From: Branchiostoma floridae
Lineage: Eukaryota; Chordata; Leptocardii; Amphioxiformes; Branchiostomatidae
Reading direction: 5' to 3'
DNA: 64,000 bases
Assembly: GCF_000003815.2 (NCBI RefSeq)
Contig: NC_049985.1
Coordinates: 11,134,167 to 11,198,166 of the forward strand
Shown: piece by piece, positions 41,901 through 45,208 of the stretch
How the letters are laid out: the number at the start of each line of letters is the position of its first letter
How positions within the stretch are numbered: the stretch's first letter is position 1
Position numbers and translations under genes: made by a program
The notes under the pieces: model-generated
Seen by the model: the letters and a program-made list of their open reading frames with translations, nothing else
Told to the model about the DNA's origin: nothing
Databases searched by the model: none

Positions 41901-43237
41901 ATTGTATTTGGCTGGTTGAAAATCGAGACCAGTCAACTAACTTAGTAGATTGAAAGTTGATAGTAAAATCAGTGTGTCCACGGTTTCAAACAAAACCTCT
42001 AATTCCCTCCTACATGTTCTTTTCCAGACACCATAAAGAAGGCAGCCGGGCCACTATCCGGGTTCTTCTTGATTTTCACCCTAGTATTCCTCGCTTTTGC
42101 GATGTTTGCCGCCCTCGTCTTTGGCCCTTCGGAGGAAGGATTTTCGCCCTTCATCGCCACGCTGGAAACGATGCTCACGATCTTGCTGGGAAAGTTCTAT
42201 GAGATGTCAGACCGGAAACCGATCATGGGGCCGCTCTTCACCTTCTCGTTCATCACGTTCTTTCAGTGGGTGATAGTCACCATGGTTGTTGCTATCCTAG
42301 ACTGCGCCATACACGAGGTTTGTAAGCGGCTCGTCCACATCTAATACGCTTACTACTTTGTGTTTTTCTGAACTGTCCCTCTCTCTTTTTAACAAATATG
42401 ATGACCAATACTAAAGATAATGTTTAGATTGAGTTGAGCTTCATTTCGTTTGATAGTTCTTCGTTGTCCCGATTTTGATATGGAACGTTGTTCTATGTAT
42501 GGTCAAATTCAAGCAGTCTATGAAAACATTGTTAGTCTAATTATAGGGTGAAATGTTTTATTTTAAAAAGGACAGGAGAAAATGAATTGTTTGAGAGCTG
42601 CACGAGTTGGTTCAATGTCCAATATAAGTTTTTTTTCACAATGATATCCTGCTGATTCTACCATCAGGTTGCAGAAGAGAACTCCCAGCAGAAGCCGGAA
42701 ACTGAGCAGGTTGCAGACCTGATGTTGGAGCGACTGCAGTCCTGGGCAGGAGGGCTGCTACAGCGTGGGAAGGGAAGGTCATCGGCAGTCATCAAGGAGA
42801 CCTACAAGCCTACAGAGGAGGAGCTGACGGACTTCTTGACAAATGCTGACTTCATACGATTCAGGGGCCAACAGGAGAATTCATCCACTGCTATCGAGTT
42901 TTGCATTGAGAATCAAATGTCAAGGTGTATGTCATCGCCAGTCATCAAAGAGACCTACAATCCTTCAGAGGAGGAGCTGACAGACTTCCTGACAAATGCC
43001 GATTGCATACGCTTCAGCGGCCAACAGGACAATTCATCAACTGCAATCGAGTTTTGCATTGAGAATCAAATGTCGCTTAGGTCGTCATCAGTCATCAAAG
43101 AAACCTACAATCCTACAGAAGAGGAGCTGACAGCCTTCTTGACAAATGCTGACATACGTTTAAGAGGCCGACAGGAGAACTCATCAACTGCTATCGAGTT
43201 CTGCATTGAGCATCAAATGTCTTCTGCCACAGCATAG
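208..43237 (+). CDS. Gene A: polycystin-1-like receptor/channel, 5'-partial, 60 exons
   Basis: This is a multi-exon gene for a large polycystin-1 family protein. I placed 60 exons by conserved protein reading, GT-AG borders and phase agreement, and every junction is in phase. Order: PLAT-like, pentraxin, C-type lectin, LamG-like, F5/8C, second galactose-binding-like domain, orphan module, Sushi x7, REJ, GAIN/GPS, helix 1, PLAT, ten further helices with TOP domain and pore, C-terminal triple repeat. REJ, GPS, PLAT and a polycystin channel together define the PKD1 family. The lectin modules resemble PKD1L2/PKD1L3, but the full set matches no vertebrate member I know. The start lies upstream of the window, because the first exon is entered in phase 1. 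The stop is TAG at 43235-43237. Expected role, from the family: autocleaved membrane receptor subunit pairing with a TRPP channel. Odd points: an 18-nt intron-like segment with an in-frame stop, one GC-AG intron, and a gap inside one exon. Confidence 0.9.
1165..1212. repeat. (TG)n microsatellite
   Basis: About 20 TG units in the intron after the PLAT-like exons. It follows a 'cgccaagaaggttac' stretch that belongs to the dispersed TG-bearing repeat also seen at 3975, 19005, 36560 and 52455. Confidence 0.95.
1377..2354 (+). CDS. Gene A exons 4-5: pentraxin domain
   Basis: Exons 1377-1597 and 1952-2354 (phase-0 junction) give about 207 residues. Family marks are [10 protein letters not shown] near the start, [10 protein letters not shown], the [12 protein letters not shown] segment that resembles the pentraxin signature, [11 protein letters not shown], and [18 protein letters not shown], with a final NVIDWE. 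Pentraxin domains are calcium-dependent jelly-roll lectins that bind phosphorylated or sugar ligands. The spacing HAIC...TW departs slightly from the classic H-x-C-x-S-W. The acidic GQDQDEVGG stretch corresponds to the calcium-binding region, so binding may be kept. A longer open frame runs upstream of 1952 but is intronic: joining at 1952 keeps the pentraxin fold continuous with exon 4. Confidence 0.88.
2355..3092. other. Intron, no gene seen
   Basis: AT-rich intron between the pentraxin and C-type lectin exons. I see no repeat or RNA gene in it. Confidence 0.6.
3093..3946 (+). CDS. Gene A exons 6-7: C-type lectin domain
   Basis: Exons 3093-3289 and 3778-3946 encode a C-type lectin domain of about 120 residues. 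Visible marks are [24 protein letters not shown] for the WIGL core, [12 protein letters not shown] with an EPN calcium/sugar motif, KWDDTNC for the WND motif (here WDD), and a final RPFVCQI. The EPN plus WDD set suggests calcium-dependent binding of mannose-type sugars. C-type lectin domains are known in the ectodomains of PKD1, PKD1L2 and PKD1L3. The upstream phase-1 junction from the pentraxin exon (A + GG) completes an Arg codon. Confidence 0.92.
3975..4260 (+). repeat. Dispersed TG-bearing repeat, copy in intron of gene A
   Basis: Reads 'ccctcgccaagag...ggtagcgtttgtgt', a long imperfect (TG)n core (4085-4193), then 'gaagaccagcataactcgag'. The same order occurs near 19005-19110 and, in diverged form, 36560-36750 and 52455-52600, so the microsatellite is an internal part of an interspersed repeat. 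Confidence 0.8.
4345..5725 (+). CDS. Gene A exons 8-9: LamG/concanavalin-like domain, gap in the intron
   Basis: Exons 4345-4672 and 5424-5725 make a LamG-type (Laminin_G_3-like) jelly roll of about 210 residues. Marks are [10 protein letters not shown] at the start, [31 protein letters not shown], then [20 protein letters not shown] and [18 protein letters not shown] at the end. The phase-2 junction (AG + G) completes an Arg codon. Gap 5315-5414 lies in the intron only nine bases before the second exon, so its acceptor pyrimidine tract is mostly hidden, although the AG is visible. Such modules bind sugars or matrix proteins. Confidence 0.85.
5315..5414. other. Assembly gap (100 N) in intron of gene A
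   Basis: Fixed run of 100 N in the intron between the two LamG exons; true size unknown. Confidence 1.
6028..6988 (+). CDS. Gene A exons 10-12: F5/8 type C (discoidin) domain
   Basis: Exons 6028-6200, 6516-6662 and 6853-6988 encode one F5/8C domain of about 150 residues. It starts [20 protein letters not shown], the usual discoidin opening, then shows ARLN-like [25 protein letters not shown], an [10 protein letters not shown] strand, [28 protein letters not shown], and a final [10 protein letters not shown]. The first and last Cys can form the usual terminal disulfide. Discoidin domains bind glycans, collagen or phospholipids. A decayed copy of the last exon sits at about 11690-11800. Confidence 0.93.
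7229..7675 (+). CDS. Gene A exon 13: galactose-binding-like domain
   Basis: A single 447-bp exon, phase 1 at both ends, codes for about 149 residues with a galactose-binding-like fold. It shows [57 protein letters not shown], and [10 protein letters not shown] at the end. The order (exposed loop, 'A-x-D-G-x-T-x-x-W', D-L strand, Y-W-R-F, E-L-x-L-Y-G) is that of F5/8C-type domains, but terminal cysteines are missing. It follows directly after the canonical F5/8C domain and may be a diverged duplicate. Confidence 0.85.
7735..8200 (+). repeat. Intronic duplicate, partner of 11805-12190
   Basis: The stretch 'caacattgaccaaaac', 'atgttccaagaacattctgcc', 'caaagcaaagcc' and on to 'tttcaatcatacgctttcta' is found again with few changes at 11880-12160. 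It records a segmental duplication within gene A that also copied an F5/8C exon. Confidence 0.85.
8830..9900 (-). repeat. Dispersed repeat, minus-strand copy
   Basis: Contains repeated 'cagtaccttagg-agccrctagg', 'ctcgagttat' and 'aatataatcaggatcc' blocks, the reverse complement of the units at 19060-19400 ('ataactcgagaacgcc', 'gatattcagtatgtgggtagg', 'cctagcggcctgt'). It has about 150-bp internal repeats and an ATTTGCATAATTA segment (9150-9170). No coding capacity is seen. The rest of this intron (7676-10272) holds nothing else I recognise. Confidence 0.75.
10273..11593 (+). CDS. Gene A exons 14-17: orphan extracellular module
   Basis: Exons 10273-10412, 10842-11014, 11165-11331 and 11501-11593 form one phase-1-bounded block of about 191 residues. 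I cannot assign it to a named family. Visible landmarks are [59 protein letters not shown] (shown here in parts: NFFSIEGEE and [11 protein letters not shown]), [17 protein letters not shown], and [10 protein letters not shown] before a Cys-rich end CSCIDGASC. From memory, similar patterns (a 'W-x-S-K-x-R' motif, 'F-x-I-N-x-x-x-G-G-C', 'D-x-G-W-L-V-V') occur in uncharacterised secreted proteins of cnidarians and lancelets, which I cannot check here. Internal introns in phases 0, 2 and 1 suggest an old multi-exon domain. Confidence 0.75.
10640..10706. repeat. (AT)n microsatellite
   Basis: About 30 TA units with one interruption ('agat') in the intron within the orphan module. Confidence 0.97.
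11690..11803 (+). pseudogene. Decayed copy of the last F5/8C exon
   Basis: A stretch reading [20 protein letters not shown] then VGFLPRS is plainly related to the functional exon at 6853-6988 ([28 protein letters not shown]). The codon matching Trp after FLPQS is TGA here. There is no acceptor at the matching start, and the following exon portion ([10 protein letters not shown]) is missing. The bases after it match the intron around 7734 and beyond, so the duplicated block has lost the segment that carried exon 13. It lies inside the intron between the orphan module and the first Sushi exon. Confidence 0.75.
11805..12190 (+). repeat. Intronic duplicate, partner of 7735-8200
   Basis: Same order of blocks as 7735-8200. 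It starts immediately after the F5/8C pseudoexon, so the copy joined sequences that are about 0.75 kb apart at the source (end of the 6853 exon and the intron at 7734), losing exon 13. Confidence 0.85.
12243..15489 (+). CDS. Gene A exons 18-24: seven Sushi (CCP) domains, A-B-A-B-A-B-A
   Basis: Each domain is one phase-1/phase-1 exon: A1 12243-12410, B1 12573-12743, A2 13962-14132, B2 14274-14444, A3 14647-14817, B3 14966-15136, A4 15319-15489. All are 171 bp except A1 (168 bp). Type A has [34 protein letters not shown] and SWSGTQPNC; type B has [33 protein letters not shown] and TWSGTQPTC. Each shows the four Sushi cysteines and the conserved Trp. Copies of one type differ by only a few residues, and the introns are alike too (a 'gctgttgtcaaagttg' stretch precedes each B exon), so the array grew recently by duplication of an A+B pair. 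Sushi domains act as spacers and protein-binding modules. Confidence 0.95.
12744..13961. repeat. Expanded intron with diverged tandem repeats
   Basis: The matching introns after B2 and B3 are about 200 bp, while this one is 1.2 kb. It has repeats around 'aaatgacctgaaattt' (13309, 13466, 13630), each followed by a '...gtgtgcagtatgtg...'-like stretch, so about 1 kb was gained here after the Sushi array was formed or spared from the duplication. Confidence 0.6.
15860..20813 (+). CDS. Gene A exons 25-30: REJ (receptor for egg jelly) region
   Basis: Exons 15860-16360, 16642-16831, 17338-17530, 17635-17806, 17914-18008 and 20688-20813 form the REJ module. Evidence: [12 protein letters not shown] at the start, a [14 protein letters not shown] strand, [56 protein letters not shown] (given here in part) with SYDPD, then [20 protein letters not shown], and [14 protein letters not shown] followed by a short YSLYFNN block and [13 protein letters not shown]. 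The 'GG-S', 'L-x-A-S-x-S-x-D-P-D' and 'F-x-W-x-C' pattern is diagnostic of REJ in PKD1, PKDREJ and sea urchin suREJ proteins. The intron after 18008 (2.7 kb) and the intron after 20813 (6.5 kb) hold repeats and transposons. Confidence 0.9.
17027..17170. mobile_element. MITE with about 50-bp terminal inverted repeats
   Basis: Left end 'tactagtgaattaatatga', 'gaggtgctattacattttt', 'actaatagacacaa'; the right end is its reverse complement with few changes. It is 144 bp long and lies in the intron between REJ exons 26 and 27. A second partial end lies at about 16938-16985. No coding sequence. Confidence 0.8.
18296..18850 (+). repeat. Tandem duplication, two copies of about 275 bp
   Basis: 18296-18557 and 18571-18850 are nearly identical from 'gcgcatcatgccggactgaac' through 'atgacccgtgagtcgtgg' to 'cacttccgggtt'. 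Each contains a small palindrome 'ttttcgattgatcgccgtg'. It lies in the 2.7 kb intron between REJ exons 29 and 30. No splice-compatible coding frame is seen. Confidence 0.9.
19005..19420 (+). repeat. Dispersed TG-bearing repeat, plus-strand copy
   Basis: Shows 'gggtagcgtttgtatgtgtg', 'accaccataactcgagaacg', 'gatattcagtatgtgggtag', 'cccctagcggcctgtt', then a second unit with 'cccctagcggcttgtt' and 'taactcaagaaggg'. It is the full-order copy used to recognise the others. Confidence 0.8.
19420..20310. repeat. Tandem array of about 120-bp units carrying ATTTGCATAA
   Basis: ATTTGCATAAT or its close variants recur near 19440, 19565, 19692, 19815, 20043, 20170 and 20295, mostly with a preceding ATGCAAATGAG-like half, so the core is palindromic. 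The units are diverged. The array follows the dispersed repeat directly and the same core occurs next to its minus copy at 9140-9170, so it is probably its tail. Confidence 0.75.
22066..23017. mobile_element. Nested piggyBac-like MITE, about 0.95 kb
   Basis: Starts TTAA-CCCTCATCCGACCG and continues TATGGGGTCATTTTTGACCCC. Ends with the inverted CGGTCGGATGAGGG-TTAA, preceded by 'ggggtcaaaaatgacccca'. It has terminal repeats, TTAA flanks and an inner palindrome 'ggggtcatttttgacccc' that recurs at 22261. No coding frame. It lies inside the 6.1 kb element. Confidence 0.85.
23907..25509. mobile_element. Nested inverted-repeat element, about 1.6 kb
   Basis: Left end GGCCACACCAATTTATTTCC then TTGGTTCAC; right end is its reverse complement with one change near the tip (gtgaaccaaggaaataaatt, agtgtggcc). 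I see no target-site duplication and no coding frame. It carries the 70-84-bp minisatellite. Superfamily not assigned. Confidence 0.7.
24058..24506 (+). repeat. Minisatellite, six units of 70-84 bp
   Basis: Units begin with either 'acttgcactcacacatgg' or the longer variant 'acttcagatattttgccttc', then share 'agcacaacatgtcatag', 'aaaacagaactgtgtcaac', 'atcaagtactttttactt'. The two head variants alternate irregularly. The unit is not a coding repeat. Confidence 0.92.
25563..25629 (-). ncRNA. tRNA-like sequence (SINE head or tRNA pseudogene)
   Basis: On the minus strand an A-box-like TAGCGCAGTGGG and a B-box GGTTCGATTCC are spaced as in a tRNA. A possible anticodon arm (stem GCATT/AATGT, loop GTAAACC) lies between, and seven T follow at 25558-25552 as a pol III stop. 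The acceptor stem pairs poorly and the T stem has one mismatch, so a working tRNA is unlikely. Confidence 0.45.
26599..26779. repeat. Four perfect TGACGTCA palindromes
   Basis: TGACGTCA occurs at 26599-26606, 26612-26619, 26623-26630 and 26772-26779, with extra half sites (tacgtca, aacgtca) to 26820. This equals the CREB/ATF palindrome, but the position inside a transposon makes a simple repeat the more likely explanation. Confidence 0.6.
27040..27062 (+). repeat. (ATTC)n tail, possible LINE 3' end
   Basis: 'acacgttaataaaattcattcattcattcattcat' (five ATTC units) resembles the short tandem 3' tail of CR1/L2-type LINEs. No coding part is seen upstream. Confidence 0.5.
27286..30664 (+). CDS. 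Gene A exons 31-38: helical linker and GAIN-like region, one exon interrupted by gap
   Basis: Exons: 27286-27459, 27896-28021, 28331-28439, 28555-28646, 28869-29132, 29302-29523, 29878-30028 and 30450-30664. The first four are helix-rich ([38 protein letters not shown]) and correspond to the helical GAIN subdomain. Exons 35-36 carry strand-rich sequence with [20 protein letters not shown], matching the GAIN 'NP(Y/F)...' strand. Exon 37 reads [19 protein letters not shown]. The exon starting at 30450 ([20 protein letters not shown]) runs into the N gap at 30516; [11 protein letters not shown] follows the gap in phase. Whether the gap hides only coding bases or also an intron cannot be told. 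GAIN promotes autoproteolysis at the GPS. Confidence 0.82.
27502..27669. mobile_element. MITE with about 50-bp terminal inverted repeats
   Basis: Left arm 'ggcagatttaccaggagcac', 'aagatagtatcatagctggc', 'caaggagta'; the right arm is the inverted copy with few changes. It is 168 bp in the intron 27460-27895. Confidence 0.85.
30083..30240 (+). mobile_element. tRNA-derived SINE fragment
   Basis: A-box region 'gcgcaacgggtagagcgc' (30088-30105) and B-box-like 'ggtttcgatactc' (30131-30143) are followed by 'ccttgtgcccttgggtaagg', a block common in tRNA-headed SINEs of many animals. The tail is not clear. It lies in the intron before the gap-containing exon. Confidence 0.7.
30516..30615. other. Assembly gap (100 N) inside a GAIN-region exon of gene A
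   Basis: The run of 100 N cuts the exon that starts at 30450 and ends at 30664. The reading stays in one frame on each side, but the missing length is unknown, so the protein is incomplete here. Confidence 1.
31042..31751 (+). CDS. Gene A exons 39-40: GPS autoproteolysis motif
   Basis: Exons 31042-31205 and 31628-31751 carry the GPS. The Cys pattern is [19 protein letters not shown], then a phase-0 intron, then [20 protein letters not shown]. The four cysteines, the DGC turn and the C-x-C-D-H-L-T-x-F-G box are present, with cleavage expected between Leu and Thr of HLT. The usual first Trp (C-x-W) is Tyr here (C-L-Y). Since His, Leu and Thr are all intact, cleavage competence is inferred. In the family, the cleaved N-terminal fragment stays non-covalently attached. 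Confidence 0.93.
32468..32577 (+). CDS. Gene A exon 41: first transmembrane helix
   Basis: The exon reads [20 protein letters not shown] and goes on to [12 protein letters not shown]. It is a hydrophobic span of about 22 residues ended by a basic stop-transfer cluster (ARRKDR). This is the position of polycystin-1 helix 1, between the GPS and the intracellular PLAT domain. The positive-inside rule puts the following PLAT domain in the cytoplasm. Both borders have standard consensus (phase 1 in, phase 0 out). Confidence 0.93.
33036..34174 (+). CDS. Gene A exons 42-45: intracellular PLAT domain
   Basis: Exons 33036-33140, 33337-33515, 33815-33880 and 34066-34174 form the canonical polycystin PLAT domain. 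Marks are [20 protein letters not shown] then [59 protein letters not shown], and [20 protein letters not shown]. The 'T-G-x-R', 'W-F-L-D-K-I' and 'F-x-C-x-x-W-L-A' motifs are strong PLAT hallmarks. It binds phospholipids and regulatory proteins in known polycystins. Phases run 0, 2, 2, 0 and agree. Confidence 0.97.
34775..37906 (+). CDS. Gene A exons 46-50: helices 2-5
   Basis: Exons 34775-34987, 36420-36540, 37145-37237, 37347-37409 and 37719-37906. The first has the polycystin-1 hallmark [14 protein letters not shown], then [18 protein letters not shown] as helix 2. The next gives [20 protein letters not shown] (helix 3). Exons 48-49 are a charged loop ([28 protein letters not shown]) followed by WILPWWCAF. 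The last carries [19 protein letters not shown] and [20 protein letters not shown] (helices 4 and 5), ending LTLVLR right at the splice donor that has been amplified into a tandem array. Confidence 0.95.
34988..36419. repeat. Intron with about 165-bp tandem repeats, gap and (GAAA)n
   Basis: 'ccaaatttcgggtcatttgg' near 35268 and 'ccaaatttcaggtcattcgg' near 35433 begin units about 165 bp apart, each with 'ttgtaaaacgaggg-acagg' and 'caaaaatg'. A further diverged unit is at about 35833. The array runs into the N gap and ends in a (GAAA)n tract at 35899-35981. A second short stretch near 36280-36320 resembles a 3' retroelement tail ('aatatacaataaagg'). Confidence 0.8.
35603..35702. other. Assembly gap (100 N) in a tandem-repeat intron
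   Basis: The gap lies inside an array of about 165-bp repeats in the intron 34988-36419; collapse of the array is the likely cause. Confidence 1.
36560..36760 (+). repeat. Dispersed TG-bearing repeat, diverged copy
   Basis: TG/GC-rich core at 36606-36670 followed by 'taatatcttaagaacctcta', 'gatggattgctatgatattc', 'gatatgtgggttag' matches the order of the copy at 19005. It lies in the intron 36541-37144. Confidence 0.7.
37885..38048 (+). repeat. Tandem array of a 5' splice site, seven GTRGG/GTAAG-type donors
   Basis: The end of exon 50 and its donor (CACACTGGTGCTGAGG|GTAAGT) are repeated with a 22-bp period: donors at 37907, 37929, then after one 27-bp unit, and on to about 38044 (GTAAGT or GTAGGT/GTAGGA). 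The first copy is the one used to join in frame to exon 38379. Using the second or third would add 22 or 49 bp and shift the frame. Confidence 0.93.
38379..38952 (+). CDS. Gene A exons 51-52: loop and helix 6, ending at a GC donor
   Basis: Exons 38379-38456 ([13 protein letters not shown]) and 38713-38952 ([20 protein letters not shown], then [19 protein letters not shown] as helix 6). The second exon ends DDYSFKK with the border AAAAAG|GCGAGT. A GC donor is needed to join in phase 0 to exon 39270 ([10 protein letters not shown]), which matches the family. The nearest GT, four bases on, would break the frame. Confidence 0.92.
39270..39825 (+). CDS. Gene A exons 53-55: polycystin TOP domain, first part, with an 18-nt intron-like insert
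   Basis: Exon 39270-39438 gives [20 protein letters not shown], the start of the extracellular polycystin (TOP) domain. The next block starts at 39601 ([17 protein letters not shown]) and reads [13 protein letters not shown] to ETNPWV; then a TAA stop appears in frame at 39765-39767. The bases after it, in the same frame, read [11 protein letters not shown], which fits the family pattern NPW-x-Y-R-S-x-x-x-L. Removing 39764-39781, which begins GTAACC and ends TTCTGCAG, gives NPWVYFRS in frame. The far exon end is at 39813 or, with the better donor GTAGGC, at 39825; both are phase 1. Confidence 0.8.
39764..39781 (+). other. 18-nt GT...AG segment inside a polycystin exon
   Basis: The 18 bases start GTAACC and end TTCTGCAG, contain an in-frame TAA, and split a Val codon (GT|G) exactly. 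It may be the residue of an ordinary intron whose interior is missing, an ultrashort intron, or an in-frame insertion that kills the gene. Confidence 0.7.
39890..39965 (+). repeat. (GGTT)n-rich intronic tract
   Basis: Imperfect GGTT/GGTC/GGCT repeats in the short intron before exon 56; strand-asymmetric, no coding meaning. Confidence 0.85.
40068..40418 (+). CDS. Gene A exon 56: second part of TOP domain and helix 7
   Basis: This exon reads [20 protein letters not shown] at the start, corresponding to the polycystin 'P-x-x-G-x-x-x-x-Y-x-G-G-G-Y' segment. It continues [20 protein letters not shown] and [12 protein letters not shown]. It ends with helix 7, [20 protein letters not shown]. In polycystins this block closes the TOP domain and enters the voltage-sensor-like helices. 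It is entered in phase 1 and ends in phase 1 (A + TG makes Met at the next exon). Confidence 0.96.
40642..42317 (+). CDS. Gene A exons 57-59: helices 8-11 and pore
   Basis: Exons 40642-40797 ([20 protein letters not shown], helix 8), 40951-41097 ([20 protein letters not shown] then [10 protein letters not shown], helix 9 and S4-S5-like linker) and 42028-42317 ([20 protein letters not shown], helix 10; [19 protein letters not shown], pore helix region; [17 protein letters not shown], helix 11). The LLRFN box and the pore-loop position identify a polycystin channel block. The pore reads TILLGKF. Polycystin-1 type pores are often degenerate, so whether it conducts alone or only with a TRPP partner is not decided. 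If the intron after 42317 is kept, translation ends eight codons later at 42344. Confidence 0.96.
41098..42027. other. Intron, no gene seen
   Basis: A 0.93 kb intron between helices 9 and 10. I see no repeat family or RNA gene here. Confidence 0.6.
42668..43237 (+). CDS. Gene A exon 60: C-terminal tail with three repeats
   Basis: The last exon encodes 189 residues: a Gln/Glu-rich start ([20 protein letters not shown]) in place of the usual coiled coil, a short linker with basic RGKGR, then three copies of a unit beginning at 42788, 42941 and 43091 (51 and 50 codons apart). The unit reads [20 protein letters not shown], then [22 protein letters not shown]. Copies differ at few residues. The unit is acidic, cytoplasmic by topology, and I recognise no family. 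The repeat may be a docking motif used in three copies. The stop TAG is at 43235-43237. Confidence 0.9.
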   Translation, partial: VAEENSQQKPETEQVADLMLERLQSWAGGLLQRGKGRSSAVIKETYKPTEEELTDFLTNADFIRFRGQQENSSTAIEFCIENQMSRCMSSPVIKETYNPSEEELTDFLTNADCIRFSGQQDNSSTAIEFCIENQMSLRSSSVIKETYNPTEEELTAFLTNADIRLRGRQENSSTAIEFCIEHQMSSATA

Positions 43238-43558
43238 TTTGTTAATACGTACATAAAGATTACAATTTTGCATTTTTACGTGTAGTAAATATGGAAGTGC
43301 AAACCTAAATTTAGGTATGTTTGGGTATATCATAGTCAATAGTGCATTCCTCATTATTTCACCCCAGATGGAAACCTGGGTTGGAAACTGGAAACCCAAT
43401 TTACTACTACATTATTATTAGTATCATTAGCTTGTCTTAAAAGTTAGGATTCAGTGTTGTAGCCTCTATGTAGATTTCAACTACAGTACTGTATACTTAT
43501 AAAACCCCTCTGTATCTGGAAGATAGTCAAACTTTTACCAACATGTATAGAAGCACAG

Positions 43559-43564
43559 ATTAAA
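43559..43564 (+). terminator. Candidate poly(A) signal of gene A
   Basis: ATTAAA about 320 bp after the stop codon. No AATAAA is seen between the stop and this point, so this is the best candidate, but it is a weak call. Confidence 0.3.
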
Positions 43565-45208
43565 TTTTATGCTAGTACTAGTAATATGAAGATTCCAGTA
43601 GACATTGGGATGTCACCAGTGTTTGACACTGTCATATAGTTTGAGGTTGCGTTTGACATTGTACAACTTCTCATAGATGACAATGATTTGGAGATAAGAA
43701 GTGGATATCATGGACAGATATTGAGGAGAGAAAAAGAAGGCCCCATCTTCAAGAAACTGTAAGATGTATATTAAAAAATAGCTTTGTTTGAGTCCAGTCT
43801 TGTTTACCAACATTTGCTGGTCAGGTAGTGGAAGCAGACCAAAACAAAAAAGACTGGACTCCAGGCTAAGGAATTACTGGCATATACATTATACGTGTAT
43901 ATTGAACTTTTGTTATGCTTCAGTTGTACACAGCAATTAAGTTCATGTCTCCCGTCAGTTGGCAACACATTTAAAATGAAGTGAAATTAGCCATCCTACA
44001 GGTTGTGTGCACTTGGGTATGGGCCATATGCACATTTTTCAAGAGCTTGCATACTGTAAAAGCTTGGTCCTGTTCATGATATGGAGTGATGTGATTTTCA
44101 ATCATTTTGGCTTGAGAAGTAGTAGATTAACATGCACTTGTGACTAAAGGGACTCACAGAATGTGATGGTATGAACAATTATTCATAGCGGTTCTTTCAG
44201 ATGTTTTGTGACAAAAATAGTTTTAGACACATTAGCATAACAGTATACATTTGGTAGATTGATTTTTACTGAGGACCGATCAATTTCTAAGATCTAGTCT
44301 TAAAGTCTCTCAAAGTCTCTGACACATGCTGCATGCCTACCTGCCAGGCTAATGTGATACCTTTTAGGCACTTGCAAAGTATGATTATAACAATGGCTGT
44401 GATTGCTTTGTGTTTCTTTTCTGATAACTGTTTGGAAAATATATAATCCATATTCACGTACATAGTTTTTTTAGGTTATACATAGTCATAGGCAGGACTG
44501 TGGTTGGGGGGGGGTACTAGTGATGCCACACACAGCATATTAACGAGTTTCAAATTGTGACATTTTCCAACAAGGGACTGCTTTGGAGTACCCACAGCTT
44601 ACAGTTACATAATAACTTGCTACCATGCCACCACCAACTTGCTTCTATCATTATATGATTCTTATATGAATCATAGTTTTCAGACATACAGTTTTACAGC
44701 TTGTTTTGTACTTACACCCAGTGAAAACCAACCAGAACAATAGTTCAATTCTACCACAGGCAGACTTTCATCTGTCAGTGATGGACCACAATCTGATATA
44801 AGTTTGATCAAGGACGTCCTTGGTTAGATTAGACACGATATAAAGAAAATAACGTTAGTCCAGTGGGTAATTTTGGCCCCATGATATCCACTTTTTGTAG
44901 AGTTTGTCCCGTCTACTGAATTCTCATTTATCATCAAAGCCACGCTTCACTTCATAATACCCGTCCAAACGCTCCAGATCCCATCGTCAACAGATTATGA
45001 ACATTGAAACGCGCATTTCGCGCAAAAACTTGACAGAAGCCTGTAAGCCTGATGAATTAAAATCTCACCCTTTTCCCACAAAACTTCTCCTTTTTGCCTA
45101 TTACATACTTGGTCAATGTTAATATTTCAAAACTAGCAAGCGTTTCCTCGAAATCGACAACGACAGACGATTATAAAGTTTCGCAACTACTGTGATCTGT
45201 CGTTCCCT
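43565..45208. other. Intergenic DNA, no gene seen
   Basis: AT-rich sequence with a G9 run near 44506 but no credible coding frame or clear repeat. Confidence 0.5.
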
